Part shown: positions 1-8,150 of the stretch, piece after piece
How positions within the stretch are numbered: position 1 is the first letter of the stretch
Layout: every line of letters starts with the position of its first letter
From: Polyangia bacterium
GTDB lineage: Bacteria; Myxococcota_A; Polyangia; Nannocystales; Nannocystaceae
Assembly: GCA_030430565.1 (NCBI GenBank)
Contig: JAUIKS010000015.1
Coordinates: 62,001-126,000 of the forward strand
Length of the DNA stretch: 64,000 nt
Reading direction: 5' to 3'
The notes under the pieces: generated by a model
Told to the model about the DNA's origin: nothing
Database searches by the model: none
What the model saw: only the letters and a program-made list of their open reading frames with translations
Made by a program: the position numbers and the translations under genes

Positions 1-2707
1 CGGCGGCCGCGACGGTCTGCTTACAAACGGCCGAATCGGGTGAGGGCTTCGTCGGCTTCTTGGTCGGCTTGTCCGGCTTCCCGCCAGAGTCGCCAGAGTC
101 GCCAGAGTCACCAGAGTCACCAGAGTCGTCGCCAGAGTCGTCCGTGTCGCCGGAGTCGCCAGAGTCGTTCGTGTCGTTCGCAGAGTCGTTCGTGTCGTTC
201 GAGTCGTTCGTGTCGTTCGCCGAGTCGTTCGAGTCGTTCGAGTCGTTCGTGTCGTTCGCCGTGTCCGCGCCCGCTGTCGCGGCCGGTGTGGCCGAGGAGT
301 CGTTCGTCGCCTTGCCTGCGGTCGGATCGGCCTTGGTGTTTGTCGGGTCAGCTTCGCTCGAGCCGGACTTGGTCGGATCGGGGACCGGGCCGCCCGTCGC
401 CGAAGCGCTCTGTTTGCTGTCACCCTGGGAGGTCTTGTCCGGGCCGGAGAGCTGCCCTGCGCTGCTTTGGTCGCCGCTCTCCCCCGCCGAGGTCTTGCTC
501 GCGATCGGCCCGCTCGTGGTGCCCGCGCCGCCCTTCTTCGGCGTGTACATCATCCCCCAGATCAGCAGGATGATGCCGAGCAGCAGGACCGCGCCGTAGC
601 CGAGCTTGCGCGCGTTGCCGGGGTCGACCGGCGTCACGACCGACACGTCCTCTGGGCCCGAGCGACCGCGCGGCCCGGTCTCCTCCGGGCGCGGCATCAC
701 GACCGGCGCCATCGTGCTCGGGAACTCGTCGCCGCGCTCCTCGGGCGGCAGGCTCCGCAGCACGTCGTCCATGCGCACGAGGAAGTCGCGGGCGGACTGC
801 GGGCGCGCGCCCGGGTCGATCTCGAGGCAGTCGTCGACGAGGTCGACGAGGTTACGCGGGAGGTCTGGACGCTTCTCGCCGAGCGAGGGCGCCGCCTCCG
901 TCGACTTGCGCGCCATGATCTCGACGAGGTTGTTCGAGATGAACGGCGGCTCCCCGACGAGGCACTCGTAGAGCATCACGCCGAGCGCGTAGAGGTCGAA
1001 GAGCTCGGTCGCGTCTTTGCCCTTCGCCTGCTCCGGCGCCATGTACTCGGGCGTGCCCAGGGCGTGCCCCGGCACGGTCAGGCGCGCCTGGCTCTCGCTG
1101 CGCTCGGCGCCGGCGGAGATGCCGAAGTCGAGGACCTTGACGGTCTCACCCTCGCCCTCCGGCAGCGGGACGAACATGACGTTGTCGGGCTTGAGATCGC
1201 GGTGGATGATGCCTACGTCGTGGGCGGCTCGGATCGCGCGCCCGACCGCGCGGATGATCCGACACGCGCGCCCGACCGGCAGCGTCCCGAGGTCCTGGAT
1301 CTCGTCGTAGAGGTTGCGCCCGGTCAGGTACTCCATGACCAGGTACAGGCGACCGTCCGGGAGCTCGCCCGCGTCGAAGACCTCGATGATGTTCGGGTGG
1401 CCGGCCGCGCTCGCCGCCCGCGCCTCCGCGCGAAAACGCTTGGCGACCAGCTCGTTGCGGCTCCACTGGTGAGTCAGGACCTTGATCGCGACCTGACGGC
1501 CCACGGTCGTGTGCTCGCCGAGGTAGACCGTGCCCATCCCGCCGCGGCCGATGCGGTTGATGATGCGGTAGCGCTCGGCGATGATCGTCCCCGACTCGAT
1601 GTGCTCGATGTCCGTCGGGTCAGGTTTCTCCTCGGGCTTCTTCTCGGACTCACCATCCTCGGAGTCCTCGAGCCCGTCGACGTCGACGTCGAACTCGTCG
1701 CCCGACTCGCTCGCCTCGTGGGGGAACACCTCGGTGCGCGAGATCTCGGAGAGCAGCTTCTCCCGGTTCTCGCGCTCGCGCAGCTGCGCGTCGCCGAACA
1801 GCATCGCGAGGAACTCACCGACCTGCTCCTGCCCGGTCCCGGCCGCGTGCCCCGCGAGCCAGTCGCTCAGCGCCTCCATGAATTCGCCCGCGGTCGCGTA
1901 GCGCTCCTCGCGATCGTGGGTGAGCGCCTTGACAACGACCGCGTCGAGCACCGGGTCAACGCGGCTCGAGAGGCTGCTCGGCGGCGGCGCGACGAAGTTC
2001 GCCACGGCCTCGGTGTCGATGCCCTCGCCGGCGCGCAGCGGCCTCCCGGTCAACAGCTCCCACAGCACCGCGCCGCAGGCGTAGACGTCGGTGCGACCGT
2101 CGAGCACCTCGCGTCGCGCCTGCTCGGGCGACATGTAGCCGACCTTGCCGAAGACGACCCCCGGCGCGGTGAGGCTGGCCTTGAGCGTCGAGGTGGCGAG
2201 GCCGAAGTCCGCGAGGCGCACGGCGCCCTGCCAGTCGATCAGGATGTTGGAGGGCGAGACGTCGCGATGGACGAGACCGAGCCCGGGGAAGGTGTGCGCG
2301 TAATGGAGACCACGTAGGATCTCACGCACGATGTGAACCGCGAGCGGCACCGGGAAGGCCTTGCCTACTTGCGCGCATCGATCCCAGATGTCAGCGAGAT
2401 CGCGCCCCTCGATGAGCGCCATGACGATGAACAGCTGACCGTCGATCTCGCCCGCCTCGCGAACGTCGACGATGTTGTTGTGGTGCAGGCGCAGGACGAG
2501 CTTGGCCTCATCCATGAACCGCGTTCGGTAGTCATGGTCTGGGAGCCCTGGACGAAGCAGCTTCACGGCTGCGAGCCGCGCCAAGTTCTCTTGACCGACC
2601 GAGGCGAGGTAGACGGTCGCCATCCCGCCCTCGCCGAGGGTGGCGAGCAAGGTCACGTTGCCCAGCCTCCGCGGCGGATCAAGTCGCTCAATCTCGCCCA
2701 TCACCAT
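1..2707 (-). CDS. Tandem double Ser/Thr protein kinase, C-terminus cut by the left edge
   Basis: Read on the minus strand from ATG at 2707 (an in-frame stop lies just upstream at 2720-2722), the frame stays open to the window edge, giving at least 902 residues. Two complete Hanks kinase domains are visible. Domain 1 (about residues 17-280) has a glycine loop GEGGMATVY, Lys49 in AAVK, HRD with Asp149 and DFG with Asp167. Domain 2 (about 378-640) has GRGGMGTVY, AIK, HRDLKPDN with Asp504 and DFG with Asp527. A linker of roughly 95 residues rich in Asp/Glu separates them. A single membrane segment (about 702-721) follows, then a Ser/Thr/Asp/Asn-rich tail outside the membrane. Both domains keep the catalytic residues, so either could phosphorylate cytoplasmic targets. 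It is divergent from the DUF4388 gene with about 54 bp between starts. The alternative start is ATG 2701. The true C-terminus is unknown. Confidence 0.9.
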   Translation of the reverse strand, partial: MVMGEIERLDPPRRLGNVTLLATLGEGGMATVYLASVGQENLARLAAVKLLRPGLPDHDYRTRFMDEAKLVLRLHHNNIVDVREAGEIDGQLFIVMALIEGRDLADIWDRCAQVGKAFPVPLAVHIVREILRGLHYAHTFPGLGLVHRDVSPSNILIDWQGAVRLADFGLATSTLKASLTAPGVVFGKVGYMSPEQARREVLDGRTDVYACGAVLWELLTGRPLRAGEGIDTEAVANFVAPPPSSLSSRVDPVLDAVVVKALTHDREERYATAGEFMEALSDWLAGHAAGTGQEQVGEFLAMLFGDAQLRERENREKLLSEISRTEVFPHEASESGDEFDVDVDGLEDSEDGESEKKPEEKPDPTDIEHIESGTIIAERYRIINRIGRGGMGTVYLGEHTTVGRQVAIKVLTHQWSRNELVAKRFRAEARAASAAGHPNIIEVFDAGELPDGRLYLVMEYLTGRNLYDEIQDLGTLPVGRACRIIRAVGRAIRAAHDVGIIHRDLKPDNVMFVPLPEGEGETVKVLDFGISAGAERSESQARLTVPGHALGTPEYMAPEQAKGKDATELFDLYALGVMLYECLVGEPPFISNNLVEIMARKSTEAAPSLGEKRPDLPRNLVDLVDDCLEIDPGARPQSARDFLVRMDDVLRSLPPEERGDEFPSTMAPVVMPRPEETGPRGRSGPEDVSVVTPVDPGNARKLGYGAVLLLGIILLIWGMMYTPKKGGAGTTSGPIASKTSAGESGDQSSAGQLSGPDKTSQGDSKQSASATGGPVPDPTKSGSSEADPTNTKADPTAGKATNDSSATPAATAGADTANDTNDSNDSNDSANDTNDSNDTNDSANDTNDSGDSGDTDDSGDDSGDSGDSGDSGDSGGKPDKPTKKPTKPSPDSAVCKQTVAAA
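66..285 (-). repeat. Short in-frame repeats encoding an Asp/Asn/Ser-rich tail
   Basis: Reiterated hexamer and nonamer units (variants of gactct, aacgac, tcgaac on the coding strand) encode runs such as NDSNDSND and GDSGDSGDS in the external tail of the double kinase. All units are multiples of three bases, so copy-number change would alter length without breaking the frame. Confidence 0.8.
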
Positions 2708-2761
2708 GTTCGCCAAACGCTACCACGACTTGGAGAATTCCGAGTATCCTTTGCTCCGCTC

Positions 2762-4057
2762 ATGGCGACCGCCAACGGCATCCTCTACTACGACCCGAAC
2801 AGGACGACGGCCAAGCTCGCCACCGCGGGGCTCCGCCTCGCGGGCTTCTTGGTGTTCAACGCCCACACCCAAGCGGAGGCGGAAGAGCTCTGCCGGCGTC
2901 ATGGACCGAGCGGCGACGGCGTCATCATCGCGCTCCTGCTCGACGCGGCCGCAGATCCCGCGGCGTCCGCCTCGGTGCTCAAGGCGCTCGTACAAATACC
3001 AGGAGCCGCGAGCCTCCCCGGTATCCTGCTCGTGAGCCGAAGTAACCCGACGCCGATCCCCGGGGCGGAAGGTCTCCCGAGCATCCGGCGACCGTTCAGC
3101 ACCCCCGCGCTCGTGAAGGTGGTGCAGGAGAGCCTCGAGGGAGAGCATCCCGGGATCGCGGTCGCGCAGATGGCCGACGACGATCTGGCGACCGCGCGCC
3201 TGCGCCGAATCCTCGAAGACAACTTTCCTGGCCAGGAGTTCAGTGAGCAGCTCGTGGAGCGTTTCGCTCAAGCGCTGCTCGAAGACGAAGAGCTCCCGAT
3301 GCCGCCGGAGGGCGTGTGTATCCGCGGCGTCCTCGGCTCGGCGCGGCTCGACTCAGTGCTCGAGATGCTCGGCAACGCGAAGTACCGCGGCGTGCTGACG
3401 GTCGAGAAGGACGACGCGTGGGGCAAGCTTCACCTCGACCAGGGGCGTATTCGCCTCGCCGAGTACAAGGGCCTCGGCGAGGACCTCAAGCTCGGGCGCT
3501 TCGTCGTCGAGGGCGGCTTCTTGCGCGATGAGGAGCTCGAGGCCTTCATCGTCGGCAAAGACCCAGAGCAGCGCCCGCTCGGCGTCAGGCTCGTCGACGG
3601 CGGGCTGATCAGCTCCGCAGATCTCGCCCAGATCTTGGTCGATCAGGCGCGCGCGGTCACGTGCCACCTGCTGACGTGGAAGACGGGCATGTTCAGCTTC
3701 AGGCCGCAGAAAGAGCTCGACACGATGGCGACCTCGGCCGCCCAGCAGCGCGCCGAGCTGCTGGTCGACGAGGCGCTGCTCGACGGACTTCGTCGGCTCG
3801 ACGAGCAGGCGATGATGGGCGTCCACATGCCGCACCAAGACGACGTGTTCCTGCGCATCGACGAGCAGGTCGCGAAGTTGAGTCGCGACGCGCTCCCGCG
3901 GGACGAGCTCGCCGTGCTCGAGATGGTCAACGGCCGCAACTCCGTCAAGGAGATCGCGCGCAAGACCCGAACCGGCACCTTCGCCGTCTCGCGCGTCCTC
4001 TACCGCCACGCGAAGGCGAACCTCGTGCGCAAGAAAGTTACGCCCGTCGTCGTGTAG
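2762..4057 (+). CDS. DUF4388 protein with degenerate receiver-like N-terminus
   Basis: This 431-residue protein is read from ATG 2762; the frame is open further upstream but that part overlaps the divergent kinase. Residues 1-135 look like a receiver fold that has lost its acidic pocket: it starts ILYYDPN and ends with IRRPFSTPALVKVV, like the KPF region of receivers but with Arg for Lys. From about residue 188 comes a DUF4388 (PATAN-like) region, with GVLTVEKDD, GKLHLDQGRI and GRFVVEGGF, a domain common in myxobacterial signalling and motility proteins. The C-terminus (about 365-431) is winged-helix-like (VKEIARKTRTGTFAVSRVLYRHAKANLV). The receiver gene follows after 22 bp, so the two are probably co-transcribed. 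No enzymatic activity is expected; a scaffolding or signalling role is inferred. Confidence 0.75.
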   Translation: MATANGILYYDPNRTTAKLATAGLRLAGFLVFNAHTQAEAEELCRRHGPSGDGVIIALLLDAAADPAASASVLKALVQIPGAASLPGILLVSRSNPTPIPGAEGLPSIRRPFSTPALVKVVQESLEGEHPGIAVAQMADDDLATARLRRILEDNFPGQEFSEQLVERFAQALLEDEELPMPPEGVCIRGVLGSARLDSVLEMLGNAKYRGVLTVEKDDAWGKLHLDQGRIRLAEYKGLGEDLKLGRFVVEGGFLRDEELEAFIVGKDPEQRPLGVRLVDGGLISSADLAQILVDQARAVTCHLLTWKTGMFSFRPQKELDTMATSAAQQRAELLVDEALLDGLRRLDEQAMMGVHMPHQDDVFLRIDEQVAKLSRDALPRDELAVLEMVNGRNSVKEIARKTRTGTFAVSRVLYRHAKANLVRKKVTPVVV

Positions 4058-4079
4058 CGCGGGCTGAAGCGCGCGGATC

Positions 4080-4514
4080 ATGACCAGCGAGCGTCACGTC
4101 GTCGTCGTGGACCCCGAGCGCGCCGCTCGTGAACAGCTCACCGCGCTCGTCGAGCGGCTCGCGCCGGAGCTCGGGGCGCCGCTGCGCGTACACAACGCCA
4201 CGACCGGGACCGAGGCGCTGCTGCTGATCGATCGAGTCAGCCCGGCGCTCGTGCTCACCGAGATCGTCCTCGCGGAGCTCAACGGCCTCGCGCTCCTCCG
4301 GCGCGTGCGCGAGAACGCGAGCAACGAGGGCTCGCGCCCGCCGCCCTTTATCTTCGTGACGACGCTGGTCCGAGAGACCGATCGCTACTGGGGGCTCCGC
4401 AACGGCGCGCACGCCTACGTGACCAAGCCCTACGACGGCGAGCTGCTGCGCGCGCGGATTCGCGACGTGCTCGTCGCGGGCGCGGACGCGCGCCCCGAGA
4501 AGCTCGGTCTCTAG
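4080..4514 (+). CDS. Single-domain response-regulator receiver with Glu at the phosphorylation site
   Basis: A 144-residue CheY-like receiver. The beta-strand that normally ends in the phosphoacceptor Asp reads PALVLTEI, placing Glu61 at that position. The switch Thr (FVTT, 94/95) and conserved Lys116 (VTKPY) are present, and only one acid (Asp11) remains of the usual acidic pair. There is no output domain. Glu at this position often mimics the phosphorylated state in other receivers (general knowledge), so the protein may be constitutively active or act as a structural partner. It lies 22 bp after the DUF4388 gene, whose own receiver is also degenerate. Start ATG 4080 fits the receiver N-terminus. 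Confidence 0.85.
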   Translation: MTSERHVVVVDPERAAREQLTALVERLAPELGAPLRVHNATTGTEALLLIDRVSPALVLTEIVLAELNGLALLRRVRENASNEGSRPPPFIFVTTLVRETDRYWGLRNGAHAYVTKPYDGELLRARIRDVLVAGADARPEKLGL

Positions 4515-4539
4515 AAACTTCTATCTATATAGAAGCTTC
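4514..4539. terminator. Imperfect AT-rich hairpin between convergent genes
   Basis: Arms 4514-4524 and 4529-4539 pair over 11 bp with one mismatch around a 4-nt loop. The site lies between the ends of the receiver gene (+) and the SurA-like gene (-). There is no long T-run, so termination is inferred from position. Confidence 0.45.
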
Positions 4540-4563
4540 ACGGAGAGCCAGACCGCCTCTGGG

Positions 4564-5592
4564 CTAGAGGCGAATGTCGATGTGCGCCTTGGCGCGGAGC
4601 TGCTGACGAAAGTCTCGGCTCGCGCGGTCGAAGGCCTCGGCCTCGAGCATCGCGCGGATCTGGTCCTTGGCCTGCTCGAAGCTGCGCACGTCGGTGTCCT
4701 CGCGGTCGACGATCAGGAAGACGACGTAGCCGCGACCGGACGCGAGCGGTCCGACGACCTGCCCCTCCTTCGCGGCGAAGATCGCGTCCTCGAGCTGCGG
4801 AGCGATCTCCCCCCGACCGAGCGTTCGCCGGGTCTCCGCTTGACCGACCTCGTCAGCGACGCGCTCAAACGGCTCTCCCGAGCGGAGCCGCCGCGCCACG
4901 GTCTGCGCGCGGGCGTAGATCTTGTCACGGGCGTCGCTGCTCTGCTCGTCGGCGATGAACACCAGCTGCTCGAGCTCGATCTTCGCGTCGACGTCGCGCG
5001 CCATCTTTCGGTAGTGCTCGCGGACCTGGGCCTCGGTGACCTTGAAATTCGTGAGGTAGGTCGTCGTGACGTGGACGAGGATCTGATCGCGGATCATCTG
5101 GCGATAGTCCGCCCACGACCCGTACTGCCCGCTCTCGATCACGGCGGCGCGCAGATCGTCGACCGTGGCGAAGCCGTTGTCCCGCGCCATCTGCTGGAGG
5201 TAGCGCTCGATGTCCGCCTCGCCGACGGGGATCTGCATGCGCGCGGCCTCTCGCCGGATGAGCTGCCGCTCGATCAGCTCGTCGAGCACGAGCGGGCGCA
5301 CCTCCTCCATCTTCTTCTCGACCTGCACCTGCGTCGCGGCGGGCCCGAGCTTCTCGAGCTCCATGGCCAGGATCGGCGAGGAGGTCAGCTCGCGCTCGAG
5401 CTCGCTGAGCAGCACGATGTCGTCGTTCACGACCGCGACTACGCGGTCCATGACGATCGCGCCCTCGGCCGCGCGCGCGACGCTGGCGGCGCTCACGGTC
5501 GACAGCGCGAGCAGCAGCGCGAGCGTCGAGAGCCTAGGGAGCGCAGGGAGGCGCGCGCGACGGCGAGCGGTGAGAGATGAACGTGCGGACAT
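4564..5592 (-). CDS. SurA-like periplasmic peptidyl-prolyl isomerase/chaperone
   Basis: A 342-residue protein with a basic N-terminus and hydrophobic signal peptide (STLALLLALSTVSAA, cleavage likely near VARA-AEG). The mature start IVMDRVVAVVNDDIVLLSELE is the classic opening of SurA-type chaperones. A helical N-domain (about 45-200) is followed by one parvulin (PpiC-type) domain at about 205-305, with LEQLVFIAD, GEPFERVADEV, TRRTLGRGEI and GYVVFLIVDRE. SurA proteins escort outer-membrane proteins through the periplasm; E. coli SurA has two parvulin domains, here only one. It follows a Cys-rich lipoprotein gene on the same strand after 78 bp. Confidence 0.85.
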   Translation of the reverse strand: MSARSSLTARRRARLPALPRLSTLALLLALSTVSAASVARAAEGAIVMDRVVAVVNDDIVLLSELERELTSSPILAMELEKLGPAATQVQVEKKMEEVRPLVLDELIERQLIRREAARMQIPVGEADIERYLQQMARDNGFATVDDLRAAVIESGQYGSWADYRQMIRDQILVHVTTTYLTNFKVTEAQVREHYRKMARDVDAKIELEQLVFIADEQSSDARDKIYARAQTVARRLRSGEPFERVADEVGQAETRRTLGRGEIAPQLEDAIFAAKEGQVVGPLASGRGYVVFLIVDREDTDVRSFEQAKDQIRAMLEAEAFDRASRDFRQQLRAKAHIDIRL

Positions 5593-5670
5593 CTACGAGG
5601 ACGGTATAGCAAAAACGACGAGGCCCGCGCCAGCAGACGCGAGCCCCGTGAGCGTTGCCGCGAGCCCCGA

Positions 5671-6648
5671 CTAGTTCGGGACGCAGACCGAGCCCTGCAG
5701 CGGCATGTAGTCCGGCGGCGGGTTCATGGGATCGTCGGGGAGGTTCTCGATGTCGACGAACGCGCTCTCGCAGGTGAAGCCGTCATCGCACGGGTTGTCG
5801 GCGTCGCACTCGCCGCAGATGCCGACCTGGATCACGCCCATGACGACCGCGACCGAGCAGACGCCCGACATGCAGGCCTTGCCCTCGCCGGGGACGCAGG
5901 CGTTGTTGTTCTCGAGCGAGCCGTCGGCGACGCAGGTGAGCGTGCCGGTGAAGTTGGCGACGTCGATGGTCGGCGCGCAGTTCGGCGTGGCGCCGTCAGT
6001 GCAGTCGGCGCTCTCGGCACAATCACCGCAGGTGCTGACGGTGAGGATGCCGGCCGCGTCGAGGACGGTGCCGCAGACGAGCGGGTCCTGACAGGTGTTC
6101 GGGCCGTCGACGTCGCAGCCGGCGCCGAGCGAGCCGTCGTTGCAGAACGACGGGGTGCTGGCGAGCGGGTTCGGGATGGTGCAACCCTCGCCGGCGCCGC
6201 AGTCATCGGCGGTGACGCACTCACCGCAGAGGCCGCCGATCAGCGGAACGACGAAGCACTTGCCGTCCTGATCGAGGTCGACCGTAGCCTCGCCGTTCTC
6301 CGGGTTGTAGTCGGTGATCAGACCACACTCGCAGTCGAGCTGGCACTCTTCGCCGGCATCCTTGCGCATGTCGACCTCTTCGCAGGCCGGGTTCCCGGTC
6401 GTGACGCCGCCCGTGGTCGGGTCATCGGTGGTGGTGGTGCCGGGGTCCGTGGTCGTGGTGCCGCCCTGGCTGCCGCTCGAGGAGCCGCCGCCGCTGGTCG
6501 TGCTGCCGCCGGGGCCTGCGGTCGTCTCCTCACCGGTGGTGCCGCTGTCGGTCGCGGAGCCACCGTCGTCACCGCTACAGCCCGTCATCGGGGCCAGCGC
6601 GAGCGCGGCGAGGAGGCAGAAGGGAAGTTGAAGCTTCGATCGAATCAT
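5671..6648 (-). CDS. Cys-rich lipoprotein with Gly/Ser/Thr linker
   Basis: A 325-residue predicted lipoprotein. The start at 6648 is preferred over 6792 because a strong AGGAG ribosome site lies 7 nt upstream and the N-terminus (MIRSKLQLPFCLLAALAL) is then a signal peptide ending in the lipobox MTGC. A linker of about 60 residues rich in Gly, Ser, Thr and Asp follows, then a body with about three repeats of a CGxCxxxxDC-type module (CGECVTADDC, CGDCAESADC, CGECDADNPC). The many paired cysteines suggest disulfides outside the inner membrane. This architecture recurs across the window. No enzymatic motif is visible; function unknown. Confidence 0.8.
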   Translation of the reverse strand: MIRSKLQLPFCLLAALALAPMTGCSGDDGGSATDSGTTGEETTAGPGGSTTSGGGSSSGSQGGTTTTDPGTTTTDDPTTGGVTTGNPACEEVDMRKDAGEECQLDCECGLITDYNPENGEATVDLDQDGKCFVVPLIGGLCGECVTADDCGAGEGCTIPNPLASTPSFCNDGSLGAGCDVDGPNTCQDPLVCGTVLDAAGILTVSTCGDCAESADCTDGATPNCAPTIDVANFTGTLTCVADGSLENNNACVPGEGKACMSGVCSVAVVMGVIQVGICGECDADNPCDDGFTCESAFVDIENLPDDPMNPPPDYMPLQGSVCVPN

Positions 6649-7182
6649 GAAGTCTCCTAAGACGAAGGCGCCGAAGCGACAGACGCCCCGGGCTGGCAAA
6701 TTGGAGTGAGGTGTGCCGTCGTGGGGTTGCTGGTGCAGGCGACGTCCGACGGACGGGCCGCTGGCGATCGTCGTGTACATGCTACGGAACAATCCCGCAA
6801 GATATAGCGACGACCCCTAGACACGCGACAGCTCCATTATTTCGTAAGACAGGATACCTCTATAACACATTCAGCATTGGCCGGTTCCTGCAGTCTCCCG
6901 GAGAAATAGAGCCGCGGGGCTCGGCGTCCGAGCATCCACCGTGAATCCGCTGTTTCCGCGGTTCTGAGGTCATCTAGAGGCAACATGGTGCGGTGGACAG
7001 CAGCCCTCGAGACGCGCAGTTCGCGATCGAGAAAACCGGTACGTCCGTACGGTATGACATCGCTGTCAGGGGCCGTGAGACCCCACCGGGTCCGCAGCCT
7101 CCGTCGGTCGACGTCCACCGCCAACGCGTCAGCGAACGCAGGCCTCGCTGACAACGCCCGACACCTGGAATACAGTAGCAAA
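6649..7182. other. 534-bp non-coding stretch between divergent genes
   Basis: This separates the lipoprotein gene (-) from the nitrilase operon (+). It is less GC-rich than its surroundings, with short AT patches around 6790-6860. Open frames here are short and lack family features. It should hold the promoters of both neighbours; no confident -35/-10 pair or operator was picked out. Confidence 0.5.
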
Positions 7183-8049
7183 ATGAGTTCGATCGTCCGG
7201 TGTGGCCTGATCCAGTGCAGTAACCCGATCAACGATGAGTCGCAGCCGATCGCCGAGATCCAGCAGGCGATGCTCGACAAGCACATCCCGTTCATCGAGG
7301 AGGCGGGCAAGCGCGGGGTCCAGATCCTCTGCCTGCAAGAGATCTTCAACGGGCCGTACTTCTGCCCGAGCCAAGACCGTCGCTGGTACGCAGCCGCCGA
7401 GCCGATCCCCGGCCCGACGACCCAGCTGATGGCTGGCTACGCGCGCAAGCACAACATGGTGATCGTGGTCCCGCTGTACGAGGAGGCGATGCGCGGCGTC
7501 TACTACAACAGCGCCGCCGTGATCGACGCCGACGGCAGCTACCTCGGCAAGTACCGCAAGCAGCACATCCCGCAGACCTCGGGGTTTTGGGAGAAGTACT
7601 TCTTCAAGCCCGGCGACGGCGGCTACCCGGTGTTCAACACCCGCTACGCGCGCGTCGGCGTGTACATCTGCTACGACCGACACTTCCCCGAGGGCGCGCG
7701 CTGCCTCGGGCTCAACGGCGCCGAGATCGTGTTCAACCCGAGCGCGACCGTCGCGGGCCTGAGCCAGTACCTGTGGAAGCTGGAGCAGCCGGCCCACGCG
7801 GTCGCGAACGGCTACTTCGTGGGCGCGAGCAACCGCGTCGGCAGCGAGGGCCCGTGGAACATCGGCAAGTTCTACGGCACGAGCTACTTCGTCGATCCGC
7901 GCGGGCAGTTCCTCGCGGAGGGCTCCGAGGACGATGACGAGCTGGTCGTCGCCGATCTTGATCTCTCGGTCATCGACGAGGTGCGCCAGACGTGGCAGTT
8001 CTACCGCGACCGTCGCCCCGAGGCCTACGCGGAGCTCGTCGATCACTAG
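7183..8049 (+). CDS. Nitrilase-family amidohydrolase, beta-ureidopropionase/N-carbamoyl type
   Basis: A 288-residue carbon-nitrogen hydrolase. The Glu-Lys-Cys triad is visible as Glu53 (CLQEIF), Lys126 (YRKQHIP) and Cys163 (YICYDRHFPE). The surrounding sequence, including NPSATVAGLSQYLWKLEQPA and NRVGSEGPWNIGKFYG, resembles beta-ureidopropionases and N-carbamoylputrescine hydrolases rather than true nitrilases. The start at ATG 7183 gives the normal family N-terminus (SSIVRCGLIQ); the frame runs further upstream but that part looks non-coding. Two genes follow in the same direction (semialdehyde dehydrogenase, aminotransferase), so it likely releases beta-alanine or beta-aminoisobutyrate from N-carbamoyl precursors, with CO2 and ammonia. 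Substrate assignment rests on this context. Confidence 0.88.
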   Translation: MSSIVRCGLIQCSNPINDESQPIAEIQQAMLDKHIPFIEEAGKRGVQILCLQEIFNGPYFCPSQDRRWYAAAEPIPGPTTQLMAGYARKHNMVIVVPLYEEAMRGVYYNSAAVIDADGSYLGKYRKQHIPQTSGFWEKYFFKPGDGGYPVFNTRYARVGVYICYDRHFPEGARCLGLNGAEIVFNPSATVAGLSQYLWKLEQPAHAVANGYFVGASNRVGSEGPWNIGKFYGTSYFVDPRGQFLAEGSEDDDELVVADLDLSVIDEVRQTWQFYRDRRPEAYAELVDH

Positions 8050-8150
8050 CCCGCCGCGGCCCGGCCGCGGATAACATGAACTAAAATACAGACGAGAGCG
8101 CCGCCCCGCGCGGCGTCTATCACCCCGCTGACGTTGAGGGAGCTCCGCCC

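Noticed and set aside
467..2317. Long + strand open frame opposite the double kinase
   Set aside because: It is the antisense shadow of a clearly coding minus-strand kinase; its residues are a monotonous Arg/Ala/Leu/Val/Asp mix with no domain signature.
6837..7349. Minus-strand open frame across the nitrilase start
   Set aside because: It overlaps the coding N-terminus of the nitrilase, has no family match and no ribosome site.
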